DNA of 64,000 bases, taken from assembly GCF_001747405.1 (NCBI RefSeq), contig NZ_CP017305.1, positions 576,001 to 640,000 on the forward strand. The letters run 5' to 3'. This document shows positions 55,304-63,695 of this stretch, piece by piece. Within the stretch, counting starts at the first letter, position 1. Every line of letters begins with the position of its first letter. This stretch comes from Chlorobaculum limnaeum. GTDB lineage: Bacteria > Bacteroidota > Chlorobiia > Chlorobiales > Chlorobiaceae. The position numbers were made by a program, and so were the translations under genes. Below the pieces are notes generated by a model. It saw nothing but the letters and a program-made list of their open reading frames with translations, was not told where the DNA came from and did not search any database.

Positions 55304-56239
55304 ATGAACGAAACGCTTGCCGGAGTGGTGACGCGAGTCACCGGCGCATCATATATCGTCGAGACCGGCGAGGGGCTGAAGGTCAGGTGCCGAACCGTGC
55401 CGAGCACCGTGAGCGAAAACGAGGGATCGAATCTCGTTGCCGTTGGCGACAGGGTAGGGTTCAGGCTGAAAGCGTCGGAGACCGATATGGCGGAAGGGGT
55501 GATCAGTCGCGTCGAAGCGCGGCGCACGTCTCTGGTTCGGCGGCGCGAGGTGCGGCGCAACCGGAGCAAGGAGAAGGAGCAGGTGATCGTCGCCAACATC
55601 GACCAGCTCGTGCTCATCACCTCGTTCGACGATCCGCCCTTCAACAGCCGCCTGGTGGATCGCTACCTCGTTTTCGCCGAATCGGAGAAGTTGCCGCTCC
55701 TGATCGTGGTCAACAAGATTGATCTCGACGAGGATGGCATGGTTGAAGAGGATCTGGAGGTCTATCGCCAGCTCGACTGCGACATCTGCCTTGTCAGCGC
55801 CGAGGATGGCCGGGGAATCGAGGAGCTTCGCGAGCTGCTTCGCGACCGGGTGTCGGCCTTCAGCGGCCACTCGGGCGTGGGCAAATCGACGATCATCAAC
55901 CTGCTCGTCGGGCGAGAGGAGCTGCGGACTGCCGAGACGAGCTGCAAGACCGGCAAGGGGGTGCACACCACCACCAGCTCGGCGATGTTTCCGTTGCCGG
56001 GCGGCGGCTACGTGATCGACACGCCGGGCATCCGCGAGTTCAACCTCTCCGGCATCACCCGCGAGAACCTGCGTTTCTACTATACGGAGTTCCTCCGCTA
56101 CATGCCGGAGTGCAGCTTTTCGTCGTGCTCGCACACCGTCGAGCCGGGGTGCGCCGTGATCGCGGCGGTCGAGTCGGGCTCCATTGCCCCTGAACGCTAC
56201 GAGAGCTACCTCGCCCTGCTCGACTCGCTCGACGAGTGA
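55304..56239 (+). CDS. rsgA: Ribosome small subunit-dependent GTPase A
   Basis: This 311-aa circularly permuted GTPase helps mature the 30S subunit. An N-terminal OB fold (to about 85) precedes G4 (VNKIDLDE), G5, then G1 (GHSGVGKST at 188-196), and G3 (DTPGIREF). The zinc site CSFSSCSHTVEPGC is near residue 270. Order G4-G5-G1-G3 is diagnostic. It stands alone between PAP2 and the aldehyde dehydrogenase gene. Confidence 0.96.
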   Translation: MNETLAGVVTRVTGASYIVETGEGLKVRCRTVPSTVSENEGSNLVAVGDRVGFRLKASETDMAEGVISRVEARRTSLVRRREVRRNRSKEKEQVIVANIDQLVLITSFDDPPFNSRLVDRYLVFAESEKLPLLIVVNKIDLDEDGMVEEDLEVYRQLDCDICLVSAEDGRGIEELRELLRDRVSAFSGHSGVGKSTIINLLVGREELRTAETSCKTGKGVHTTTSSAMFPLPGGGYVIDTPGIREFNLSGITRENLRFYYTEFLRYMPECSFSSCSHTVEPGCAVIAAVESGSIAPERYESYLALLDSLDE

Positions 56240-56313
56240 GGTGTCGGAGAGGGTATCGGAAAAGAATGGCACTTCGGCGATAATTATTTGCCAGGAAATC
56301 TGGAGAAGAGTCC

Positions 56314-56454
56314 TGTCATTCTGAGTCTGTCCCGACGATTCGGGGCGGGCGAAGAATCCAGAAATTTGCGTAAGATACTCTGAATTAATGGGTTATCTGA
56401 TTGATTCTGAAAAGGCTGGATTCTTCACTTTGCTTTGCTCCGTTCAGAATGACA
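56314..56454. repeat. Palindromic repeat element (TGTCATTCTGAG...GAATCCAG)
   Basis: TGTCATTCTGAG (56314-56325) and GAAGAATCCAG (about 56351-56361) are inverted as CTGGATTCTTC (from 56416) and CAGAATGACA (to 56454). The element lies directly before the aldehyde dehydrogenase gene. A partial relative occurs at 45785-45813. Confidence 0.65.
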
Positions 56455-56493
56455 AGAGTAATTCATAATCCGAACAATAAAGAACTCACAGAT

Positions 56494-57870
56494 ATGATCG
56501 TTACCATAAATCCAGCGACCGGCGAGCAGCTCGCCGAATATCCGGTGATGATTGCCGGGCAACTCGATGCCGTGCTTCGTCAGGCCGAGGCCGATTTTCG
56601 CCGCTGGCGCTCGACCGGCTTCGGGGAGCGCAGCACCTGCATGAAGCGGCTGGCGGAGCTCTTGCGCGAACGCGCCGCCGAACACGGGCGGCTCATCACG
56701 CTCGAAATGGGCAAGCCGCTCGGCCAGGCGGTGGCCGAGGTGAACAAGTGCGCCTGGGTGTGCGACTACTTCGCCGACCACGCCGAAGAGTTCCTGCGGC
56801 CCGAGGAGAGCGAAATCGATGGGTCGCGAGGCTTGGTGCGCTTCGAGCCGCTTGGCGTGATTCTCGGCGTCATGCCTTGGAACTTCCCGTACTGGCAGGT
56901 GATCCGCTTCGCCGCGCCCGCCATGATGGCTGGCAACGGCATCGTGGTCAAGCACGCGCCGAACGTCACCGGCTGCTCCATCGCCATCGAGCAGCTCTTC
57001 CGCGACGCCGGTTTTCCGGAGCACCTCTACCGCGCGGTGCACATCGACCTCGACGAGGTTGACCGGCTCACCGGCTTCATGATCGATCATCCGGTCATCA
57101 AGGCGGTCTCCGTCACCGGCAGCACCGGCGCGGGCCGCGCGGTGGCGACCAAGGCTGGCCGGGCGCTGAAGCGCAGCGTGCTGGAGCTGGGCGGCAGTGA
57201 TCCCTACATCGTGCTCGACGACGCCGATCTTCGCCAGGCGGTCGATGCGTGCGTCGCCGGACGCCTGCTCAACGCGGGGCAGAGCTGCATCGCCGCCAAG
57301 CGCTTTATCGTGCAGTCGGGCGTGATCGGGGAGTTCACGCGGATGATCGTCGAAAAGATGCAGCGGGCGGTGATGGGCGATCCGTTCCGCGAAGGCACGG
57401 AGGTCGGCCCCATCGCCCGCGCCGACCTGCGCGATCTCGTCCATTCGCAGGTGCAGCGGAGCGTCGAGGCGGGCGCGGCGCTGCTCTGCGGCGGCCATGT
57501 GCCAAACGCGCCGGGGTGCTACTATCCGCCGACCGTGTTGGCGGGCGTCAAAAAGGGAATGGCTGCCTACGAGGAGGAGATCTTCGGGCCGGTGGCGACC
57601 ATCATCGAGGTGGCCGACGACGACGAGGCGGTCGCGGTGGCGAACGACAGCGATTACGGCCTCGGCTCCGCCGTATTTTCGGGCAGCGCGGAGCGGGCGC
57701 TCGCCATCGCCGAACAGCTCGAAACGGGCAACTGTTTCGTCAACGCGATGGTCAAGTCCGATCCGCGTCTCCCGTTTGGCGGCGTCAAGCACTCCGGCTA
57801 CGGGCGCGAGCTGTCGCACCATGGCATTCGTGAGTTCGTCAACATCAAGGCCCTCTTGCTGCCAGGCTGA
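56494..57870 (+). CDS. gabD: NAD(P)-dependent aldehyde dehydrogenase, succinate-semialdehyde type
   Basis: I chose MIVTINPATGEQ (56494), giving 458 residues; the earlier ATG at 56401 is inside the repeat. It shows LGVMPWNFPYWQVIRFAAPAMMAGN, VSVTGSTGAGRAV, VLELGGSDPYIVLDDAD and LNAGQSCIAAKRFIV, which contains the catalytic Cys. IFGPVATII and LPFGGVKHSGYGREL follow. The length and lack of an extension suit the short GabD1-like group, which feeds succinate to the TCA cycle. The substrate is inferred. The next gene starts 13 bp later. Confidence 0.88.
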   Translation: MIVTINPATGEQLAEYPVMIAGQLDAVLRQAEADFRRWRSTGFGERSTCMKRLAELLRERAAEHGRLITLEMGKPLGQAVAEVNKCAWVCDYFADHAEEFLRPEESEIDGSRGLVRFEPLGVILGVMPWNFPYWQVIRFAAPAMMAGNGIVVKHAPNVTGCSIAIEQLFRDAGFPEHLYRAVHIDLDEVDRLTGFMIDHPVIKAVSVTGSTGAGRAVATKAGRALKRSVLELGGSDPYIVLDDADLRQAVDACVAGRLLNAGQSCIAAKRFIVQSGVIGEFTRMIVEKMQRAVMGDPFREGTEVGPIARADLRDLVHSQVQRSVEAGAALLCGGHVPNAPGCYYPPTVLAGVKKGMAAYEEEIFGPVATIIEVADDDEAVAVANDSDYGLGSAVFSGSAERALAIAEQLETGNCFVNAMVKSDPRLPFGGVKHSGYGRELSHHGIREFVNIKALLLPG

Positions 57871-57882
57871 ACGGGCGCGACG

Positions 57883-58818
57883 ATGGCGTTCCGGGGCTGG
57901 GAGCGGATTCCGTTGCGCATCGAGTCGGGCGAAACGGTCGAGGCGGTCGCGCCGGTGATCGTTTCAGCCAGCCGCGCCACTGACCTTCCGGCATTTCACG
58001 CCGAGCGGATGATGGCGCGGCTTCGCGCGGGTTTCGCGCCGTGGCGTAATCCGTTCAATCCTCGACAGACGCAATACGTCTCGTTCCGTAAAACGCGAGC
58101 CGTGATTTTCTGGAGCAAAAACCCCGCGCCGCTTCTGCCGTATCTCTCCGAAATCGATGCCCTCGGCATCAACTATTATTTTCAGTTCACGCTGAACGAC
58201 TACGAAGCTGAAGGTCTCGAACCGGGCGTACCGCCGCTGGACGAACGGGTCGAGACATTCCGGCGTCTCGCCGAACGCATCGGCCCGGAGCGCGTCATCT
58301 GGCGCTTCGATCCGCTCCTGCTGACCGGCCAGCTTACCGCCGATGCGCTGCTTGCGCGGATCGAGCGGCTCGCCGGAGCGCTGCGCGGCTGCACCCGCAA
58401 GCTCGTCATCAGCTTCGCCGACATCGAGCGCTACCGGTCGGTCTCGCGGCGACTGTCGCGCCATTCCGCCGGAGCGCGTGAGTTCACGCCCGGCGAAATG
58501 ACGTCGTTCGCGGCGCGGCTTGTCGATCTCAGCGCTGAGTGGGGCGTTGAACTCGCGACTTGCGCCGAGGAGATCGAGCTGGCCGGCATCGCGCATAACC
58601 GCTGTATCGACGGCCGCCTGCTGGCGCAGTGCTTTGGCAACGATGCGGAGCTGATGGAGTTTCTTGGTGGCGGCGCTCTCTTTCCGGGCGGCGTGGCGAG
58701 CGGCTCCGCGCTGAAAGACCGGGGGCAGCGCAAGGCCTGCGGCTGCATCGTGAGCAAGGATATTGGCGCGTACGGAACTTGCGGACACGGCTGCCTCTAC
58801 TGCTATGCGTGCCGGTAG
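57883..58818 (+). CDS. DUF1848 family protein with C-terminal cysteine cluster
   Basis: This 311-aa protein matches DUF1848: VIVSASRATDLPAFHAERMMARLRAGF, NPFNPRQTQYVSFRKTRAVIFWSKNPAPLLPYL, RVIWRFDPLLL, then ELATCAEEIELAGIAHNRCIDGRL. The C-terminal ACGCIVSKDIGAYGTCGHGCLYCYACR holds six cysteines and probably binds an Fe-S cluster or zinc. DUF1848 members resemble radical SAM fold proteins but their reaction is not settled. It lies 13 bp after the aldehyde dehydrogenase gene in the same direction. Confidence 0.82.
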   Translation: MAFRGWERIPLRIESGETVEAVAPVIVSASRATDLPAFHAERMMARLRAGFAPWRNPFNPRQTQYVSFRKTRAVIFWSKNPAPLLPYLSEIDALGINYYFQFTLNDYEAEGLEPGVPPLDERVETFRRLAERIGPERVIWRFDPLLLTGQLTADALLARIERLAGALRGCTRKLVISFADIERYRSVSRRLSRHSAGAREFTPGEMTSFAARLVDLSAEWGVELATCAEEIELAGIAHNRCIDGRLLAQCFGNDAELMEFLGGGALFPGGVASGSALKDRGQRKACGCIVSKDIGAYGTCGHGCLYCYACR

Positions 58819-58846
58819 CGGTTGTCGTCGAAAATCAGGAGGACAA

Positions 58847-58877
58847 AAAAACCGGGGCGTTGTTGCGCCCCGGTTTT
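58847..58877. terminator. Bidirectional terminator between DUF1848 and regulator gene
   Basis: AAAACCGGGGCG (58847 on) pairs with CGCCCCGGTTTT (to 58877), with A and T runs on either side. It sits between convergent genes ending at 58818 and 58903, and can serve both. Confidence 0.9.
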
Positions 58878-58902
58878 CAGATCGTGCTGTGTCTGGCAAG
58901 TG

Positions 58903-60129
58903 TCAAATCATCTCCGAAGCGAGTTCGGACAGATAGGTCTTGATCGATTTGTGCTTGTCGAGATTGAGCTTGCGGTGCATGCGGTAACGGATGCTCTCCA
59001 TGCCTCTGGTCGAAATGCCGATCGAGCGGGCGATCTCGCGCGTGTCGTAGTTGAGCTTGACCATGAGGCTCGCCCGCAGTTCACGCTGATTCAGGTTCGG
59101 GTGCTTTTTCTGGAGTTTCGAGAGGAACTCGGAGTCGCCGACCGTCAGTTCGGTTTTCAGGCGTTTTTCGGTCAGCTCCGTCTCGATCATGTTGTGGCAC
59201 TGTTCGAGAATCTTCTGCTTGTTCGACGGCTCGATGTCGAGGTTCCTGATCTGGTCGCAAATCATGTGCAGGGTCGAGGCCTTTTCGCCGACGGCGGTGG
59301 AAATTCGCGTCAACTCCATCTCCTGCGCGGCGATACGCGATTTCAACGCAGCCTTTTCCTGCTCGAATCGCTGGATCTCTTTTTTGCCAAGTTCTACCTG
59401 GGCATTGAGCTGGATGATTTTCTGGCTCAGCTTCTGCTCGCTTTCCGTTTTGAGGTGCTGCAACTCCTTTTCATGATTTTCATCTCTCGCTCTCAGATCC
59501 TCCTGCATGTGATCGATAGCCTTGAAATAGGGATAAAAGGGATCTTCGGCGGGCGGAAGGAAAATTTTCTGGTTGAGCATGTTGAGCCACGAAATTCTGG
59601 CGATGGTCGCGAGGAACTCGTTTTTCATCGTGTCCTCCTCGTCGGCCTCCTGGCTGCCCTGAATCTCCGATACATTGCCCGACCGGTATTCGAGAAGGGT
59701 GGTCATCGCATCGCGATAGTCCTCCCTGAGCAGGACGGTCATCGTGTTGGGCGCCATTGCGGCGAAGGTTTCGATGATGGTTTTGCACGATTCGTCGATG
59801 TTGAAGAATACGACCACCTTGAAATCGAGGCCAGAACCGTAGACAATGTTGTTGATCCCCTGCTTGTACTGGTAGGAAATGTTCCCGATGTTGTTCATGT
59901 CCCAGAGGAGGTAGAGCGGAGCGTCCTTGATGCCGCTCTCTTCGAGTACCCTGTTGACCAGGTCGATGCTCATGGAGTTCAGCGTGATCGGATGGTCCGA
60001 TTCGACGTAGTGGTGAAAGATGTTGTCACCGATGAGATCAATGCGTTTGACGTAATCGGCTCCGGCGGGTACGGATTTCCAGTTGTGTTTCGAAGTAACC
60101 GGAAGATTTGATACTGGGCAGGTTTGCAT
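58903..60129 (-). CDS. LuxR-type HTH regulator with coiled coil (paralogue 1)
   Basis: This 408-aa protein starts at MQTCPVSNLPVTSKHNW (60129), which aligns with its paralogue's N-terminus. The first 220 residues form an alpha/beta domain. A long coiled coil (about 225-300, KLSQKIIQLNAQVELGKKEIQRFEQ) follows. The last 60 residues are a LuxR-like HTH: HPNLNQRELRASLMVKLNYDTREIARSIGISTRGMESIRYR. It has no receiver, kinase or membrane part. It is followed at its 3' side by a strong terminator. Confidence 0.8.
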   Translation of the reverse strand: MQTCPVSNLPVTSKHNWKSVPAGADYVKRIDLIGDNIFHHYVESDHPITLNSMSIDLVNRVLEESGIKDAPLYLLWDMNNIGNISYQYKQGINNIVYGSGLDFKVVVFFNIDESCKTIIETFAAMAPNTMTVLLREDYRDAMTTLLEYRSGNVSEIQGSQEADEEDTMKNEFLATIARISWLNMLNQKIFLPPAEDPFYPYFKAIDHMQEDLRARDENHEKELQHLKTESEQKLSQKIIQLNAQVELGKKEIQRFEQEKAALKSRIAAQEMELTRISTAVGEKASTLHMICDQIRNLDIEPSNKQKILEQCHNMIETELTEKRLKTELTVGDSEFLSKLQKKHPNLNQRELRASLMVKLNYDTREIARSIGISTRGMESIRYRMHRKLNLDKHKSIKTYLSELASEMI

Positions 60130-60404
60130 AGGTGCTTCAATTAATGCGTTATGAAAGGCACCTGTCATGAAGTATAATCATACTGTTATGATGCAGGTGT
60201 TACACACATTATACGACTTTTTCTTTGATTATTCCCAGTAATATATGTGATATTTTTTTGCTGAAGTACGGGGTAGAGTGGCGTATTGCTTTGGTAGGAT
60301 TCAGCGGTGAGCGAGATTCTGATTTTTACGGCGCTCACCGCCTGTATTCCTGCATCTCTCTGAGTCAGATCAGGTAAACCTGTCTATGCGCCTGGCTTTG
60401 GGGG
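60130..60404. other. Gap between the two regulator genes with a 10-bp-stem hairpin
   Basis: GCGGTGAGCG (60304-60313) pairs with CGCTCACCGC (60332-60341) and has no T-run. It lies downstream of the second regulator gene (60405) and upstream of the first. No gene fits. Confidence 0.6.
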
Positions 60405-61625
60405 TCAGAGCGATTCGGCGGCCAGGTTCGTGAGATAGGTTTTGAGGGAGTTGTGTTTATCGAGACCGATTTTCTTGTGCAGACGATAGCGTATGCTTTC
60501 GATGCCTCTGGTCGAAAGCCCGAGAGACCGGGCAATGTCGCGTGAGTGATAGTCCAGCTTGATCATCAGGCTGATTCGCAGCTCTCTCTGATTGAGATTC
60601 GGATGTTTTTTCTGGAGTCTGGAGAGGAAAACGGAGTCGGTTTCCGTCAGTTCCGTATTGACCAGGGCGGCTTTGTCGCTGGTTTCGAAAAGCGAGGCGC
60701 ATTGGGTCGAAACCTTTTCTCTCGATGCCGGATCGAGATCGAGTGTTTCGATCATCTCGCACAAACTGCGCAAGGCGGCGTTTTTTTCGGCATTCGCCGT
60801 CGAAATTCTCGTGGCTTCAATCTCCTGCGTGGCGATTCTGGAAAGCAATGCAGACTCCTCTTCCCTGAATCGCTGTTCGTTTTTCTTGCCCTGTTCAACC
60901 TGTTCGTCGAGTAAAGAGTTCTTGCTGGCCAGAAGCACCCGGAACTCTTGTTCTATCCTTTCGACATTCTGCTGGTGTTCGTCCTCCAACGCCTTCATGT
61001 CGTGGCGGATGAGATCGAGAATCTGGAAATAGGGGTATGAAGCGTGATTCTCAGGTGGAACCATTCCCTGTGTGTCGAACTGCCGGAGCATGATCATCCT
61101 TGAAACTTCGCCGAGAAACGCATTTCTGAAAGCCTGGTCTGTACCGGCGTCAGCTTTCGTTCCGGTAACGTTGCCCGATTTGAAGTCGAGAATCGCCTGA
61201 ACGCCCTCTTCGTATGATCCCGCGATTATGACCGGCAGCTTGTCGGTCGCCAGGCTCTGAAGCATTTCGAACTGAAGTCTCACGGATGGCTCGATATTGT
61301 AGAGAACGATCAGCCTGAGGGCGAACTCCTGGGCGGTGAGCAGGTTGGTGAACTCCCGCTTGTAGGAGAATTCGAGACCGGTTACAGGCGCGCAGTCCAT
61401 CAGAACAAATACCGGATTGCCGGTGAGATTTTCCTCGGCGACCAGTGAGCTGAAATCAGCGGCATACAGATGCTCCGGAGTGATGTCGTGGTCGGCAAGC
61501 TCCTGCACATGAATGATGTCATTGCCGATCAGGCTATATTTCCTGGTATAGTTACCCTGGCGATGCTCGAAGCTCCAATGATCTTTTTCGGTAACCGAAA
61601 GTCCTGAAACGGGGCATTGGGTCAT
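60405..61625 (-). CDS. LuxR-type HTH regulator with coiled coil (paralogue 2)
   Basis: This 406-aa protein starts at MTQCPVSGLSVTEKDHW and shares the whole plan of its neighbour: an N-terminal domain with CPVS.L.VT.K..W and LIG..I.H, a coiled coil near 225-300, and a LuxR-like HTH (NLNQRELRISLMIKLDYHSRDIARSLGLSTRGIESIRYRLHKKI). The paralogues diverge in the N-terminal domain but are close in the HTH, so they may bind similar DNA in response to different inputs. The IS copy 2 lies 89 bp upstream of its start codon. Confidence 0.8.
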   Translation of the reverse strand: MTQCPVSGLSVTEKDHWSFEHRQGNYTRKYSLIGNDIIHVQELADHDITPEHLYAADFSSLVAEENLTGNPVFVLMDCAPVTGLEFSYKREFTNLLTAQEFALRLIVLYNIEPSVRLQFEMLQSLATDKLPVIIAGSYEEGVQAILDFKSGNVTGTKADAGTDQAFRNAFLGEVSRMIMLRQFDTQGMVPPENHASYPYFQILDLIRHDMKALEDEHQQNVERIEQEFRVLLASKNSLLDEQVEQGKKNEQRFREEESALLSRIATQEIEATRISTANAEKNAALRSLCEMIETLDLDPASREKVSTQCASLFETSDKAALVNTELTETDSVFLSRLQKKHPNLNQRELRISLMIKLDYHSRDIARSLGLSTRGIESIRYRLHKKIGLDKHNSLKTYLTNLAAESL

Positions 61626-61706
61626 GGTGATGGACTTGAGGAATTGAGAAGATAAAAATAACCTGAAAGTATGGTAACTACTTAAATATCCGATATTGTC
61701 AGTATA

Positions 61707-61714
61707 AAAAAAAT
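61707..61714. repeat. 8-bp target site duplication of IS copy 2 (AAAAAAAT)
   Basis: AAAAAAAT directly precedes the IS at 61715 and recurs at 63073-63080 directly after it. Confidence 0.85.
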
Positions 61715-63072
61715 GGTTCTTCGTAAGATTTAATGGTAACGCTCGTCAGCAATTACGTCAACCGGTAATAGCCATGTTGAGCTTTCCACAGTAAAACAAA
61801 ATCCTTATGCGGTAGCTGTGAAAGCTGTGGAACCCACGGGCCGATGCTTTGTACAACTGGATCTTGCTGTTCAGACCTTCGGAAACTGCGTTGGTCATTT
61901 CGTGCTCGAAATAGTTCAGGATGTTGTCGAGATGCCGCTTCAGCAGCTCTTTGACCTTGATCATGGGTTTCAACGCTAACTGGTCAACGCGTTCAGACCA
62001 GTAATCGAAAAAGAAGCTTGCACTCTCTCGACAACCCAGCCGCCAGAACTCCCGAAACATGTTCTTCATCGACCAGGCTTTTCCGGTTTTCAGCTCACAG
62101 GCCATCAATTGATCAAAGCTTGTCCGCTGGCTTTCCGTCATGTTCTCCGGATTGCGCAGCCAGGTGAATTTCGAGCCAATCAGAGTCCTGTCCCCTGCAT
62201 GATGAAGTTGACGGGACTCTTGGCGACGAACCGTGTCGACCGCCTCGTTCAGATATTTGCTGATATGGAAACGGTCATGCACAATATCGGCCTGCGGCAG
62301 ATGCTTTTTGGCAGCAATCGCGAAGGGTTTCCACATATCCATCGAGATCGATTTCACACCCTGGCGTTGCGATGCTTCAAAGCTGAGGAGTAGCGCTTCT
62401 GCTCCATCGGTCGTTCGGCTCTGGACCACCTCAAGTACCCGGCCACCTTTCAGGTCGTTCAGGATCGTCACATACTGATGGCCTGCCCGGAAGCTCTTTT
62501 CATCAAGACCAAGATGAGCAATCGCCTCCTTATTCCGGCGGCTCAGGCCTCGCTTAACTGCACGGTTCATGATCTCGTTGGTTGCATGCCAGTTCAATCG
62601 CAAGAGCCTCGATGCCGACTGAATGCTTGAACACTCCTGAAGCAACTCGACAGCAAGCGCTTCAAACTTCAGGGTGTAGCGCGAATAGCGCGTTGCCCAC
62701 GGAACTTGAATTGTCTTGATCCTGTGCTCTTTGCACTCACACCGAGGCACCCTGGCTATCAGATGCGTCTCGTACTCCATGGTATCCAGATGCCGCCACC
62801 GTTGTTCTGGCGCCAGGTCATAAATTCGTCCGGCCTTGCCGCATTCAGGGCATTCGACTTTGGGTCCGATATACTCCAGATGGATTTCTATCCGGGGGCC
62901 GGACGTCGACAGCCGGACATCAGACACCTTCCATGTTTCTGGTAATCCTAATAACTGCTGGTAATGGGTAATGAGGCTCGGCATACGTTGGGGTTAGTGT
63001 TTTGGCGTTCTTGGATAAATTACACCAAGCCACTCATTTTTACTACCAGCCCATTAAATTCTGCGAAGAGCC
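61715..63072 (-). mobile_element. ISL3-family insertion sequence, copy 2 (1358 bp)
   Basis: Ends and length are as in copy 1: GGTTCTTCGTAAGATTTAAT on the left and GGCTCTTCGCAGAATTTAAT (read on the minus strand) on the right. Its own 8-bp duplication AAAAAAAT shows independent insertion, here between regulator 2 and the LMW phosphatase. A few substitutions separate the two copies (for example CCGGACGTCGACAGCC against CCGGACATCGACAGCC). Confidence 0.93.
61758..62984 (-). CDS. ISL3-family transposase (copy 2)
   Basis: This is a 408-aa transposase with the same zinc finger, HTH and DDE-core segments as copy 1. It differs at a few residues: VSDVRLSTSG, TIQVPW and TRYSRYTLK, against SMSG, TIKVPW and TRSSRYTLK. 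Both copies appear intact, so the element may still be active. Confidence 0.95.
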   Translation of the reverse strand: MPSLITHYQQLLGLPETWKVSDVRLSTSGPRIEIHLEYIGPKVECPECGKAGRIYDLAPEQRWRHLDTMEYETHLIARVPRCECKEHRIKTIQVPWATRYSRYTLKFEALAVELLQECSSIQSASRLLRLNWHATNEIMNRAVKRGLSRRNKEAIAHLGLDEKSFRAGHQYVTILNDLKGGRVLEVVQSRTTDGAEALLLSFEASQRQGVKSISMDMWKPFAIAAKKHLPQADIVHDRFHISKYLNEAVDTVRRQESRQLHHAGDRTLIGSKFTWLRNPENMTESQRTSFDQLMACELKTGKAWSMKNMFREFWRLGCRESASFFFDYWSERVDQLALKPMIKVKELLKRHLDNILNYFEHEMTNAVSEGLNSKIQLYKASARGFHSFHSYRIRILFYCGKLNMAITG

Positions 63073-63149
63073 AAAAAAATAATAACTATCATTTTTTTCT
63101 GCGTTATAACGTCAATATCATAAGTGATTATCGTGTTGTATCACTTTAA

Positions 63150-63695
63150 ATTATAAATCATGCGTTAAAAATACTGTTTGTCTGTTACGAGAATATCTGC
63201 CGTTCTCCCATGGCTGAGGGGGCTTTCGTGCATGCGGCCTCGCAGCTCGGAGCTGAGGGTTGTTTCGAGATCGAGTCCGCGGGGACGGTGTGCTACCAGT
63301 CCGGTTCCTCGCCGGACCATCGCGCCGTCCGGGCGGCGGAGCGCTATGGGATCGATATCTCTTCGATTCGCGCCCGCTGCATTCACGATCTCGATCTGGC
63401 GTGCTTCGACCGGATTTTCGTCATGGATGCCGAAAATCATCGCGATATGCTTGACGCTCTCGACGGTGTTTCGGTGCCGGTACACATGATGACCGATTTC
63501 GCCGATTCGGAAGCTGGCGCTGAAATCGAAGACCCTTATTATGGCAGCGCGGATGGTTTCGACCGGACGATGGAGCGTCTTCTTCGCAGCGCCAAGGGAA
63601 TTGTGTCGGCTTTTCGGGAGGCTTACGAACTGCCTGTCGCGGAAACTGGCGTCGAAATTATGGCTCAACGCTCGGGGCGCGGCGATGAGCGATAG
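63150..63695 (+). CDS. Low-molecular-weight protein tyrosine phosphatase, start damaged or unusual
   Basis: The frame KILFVCYENICRSPMAEGAF carries the catalytic loop CX5RS, and EIEDPYYGSADGFD the acid Asp loop, as in Wzb/PtpA-like phosphatases. No ATG, GTG or TTG lies in frame before the loop: a stop is at 63147-63149. The nearby ATG at 63160 is out of frame by one base (adding one T would give MRLKILFV). Starting at the in-frame ATG 63210 would remove the active site. A CTG (63174) or ATT start, a sequencing error at an A5 run, or a true frameshift are possible. The loop YE replaces the usual LG. Its end overlaps the next gene by 11 bp. Confidence 0.72.
   Translation: MINHALKILFVCYENICRSPMAEGAFVHAASQLGAEGCFEIESAGTVCYQSGSSPDHRAVRAAERYGIDISSIRARCIHDLDLACFDRIFVMDAENHRDMLDALDGVSVPVHMMTDFADSEAGAEIEDPYYGSADGFDRTMERLLRSAKGIVSAFREAYELPVAETGVEIMAQRSGRGDER

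Noticed and set aside
47814-63080. Composite transposon made of the two ISL3 copies and the 12.5 kb between them
   Set aside because: Each copy has its own perfect 8-bp target duplication, and the DNA between holds core genes (frr, rpmE, recG, rsgA), so these are independent insertions.
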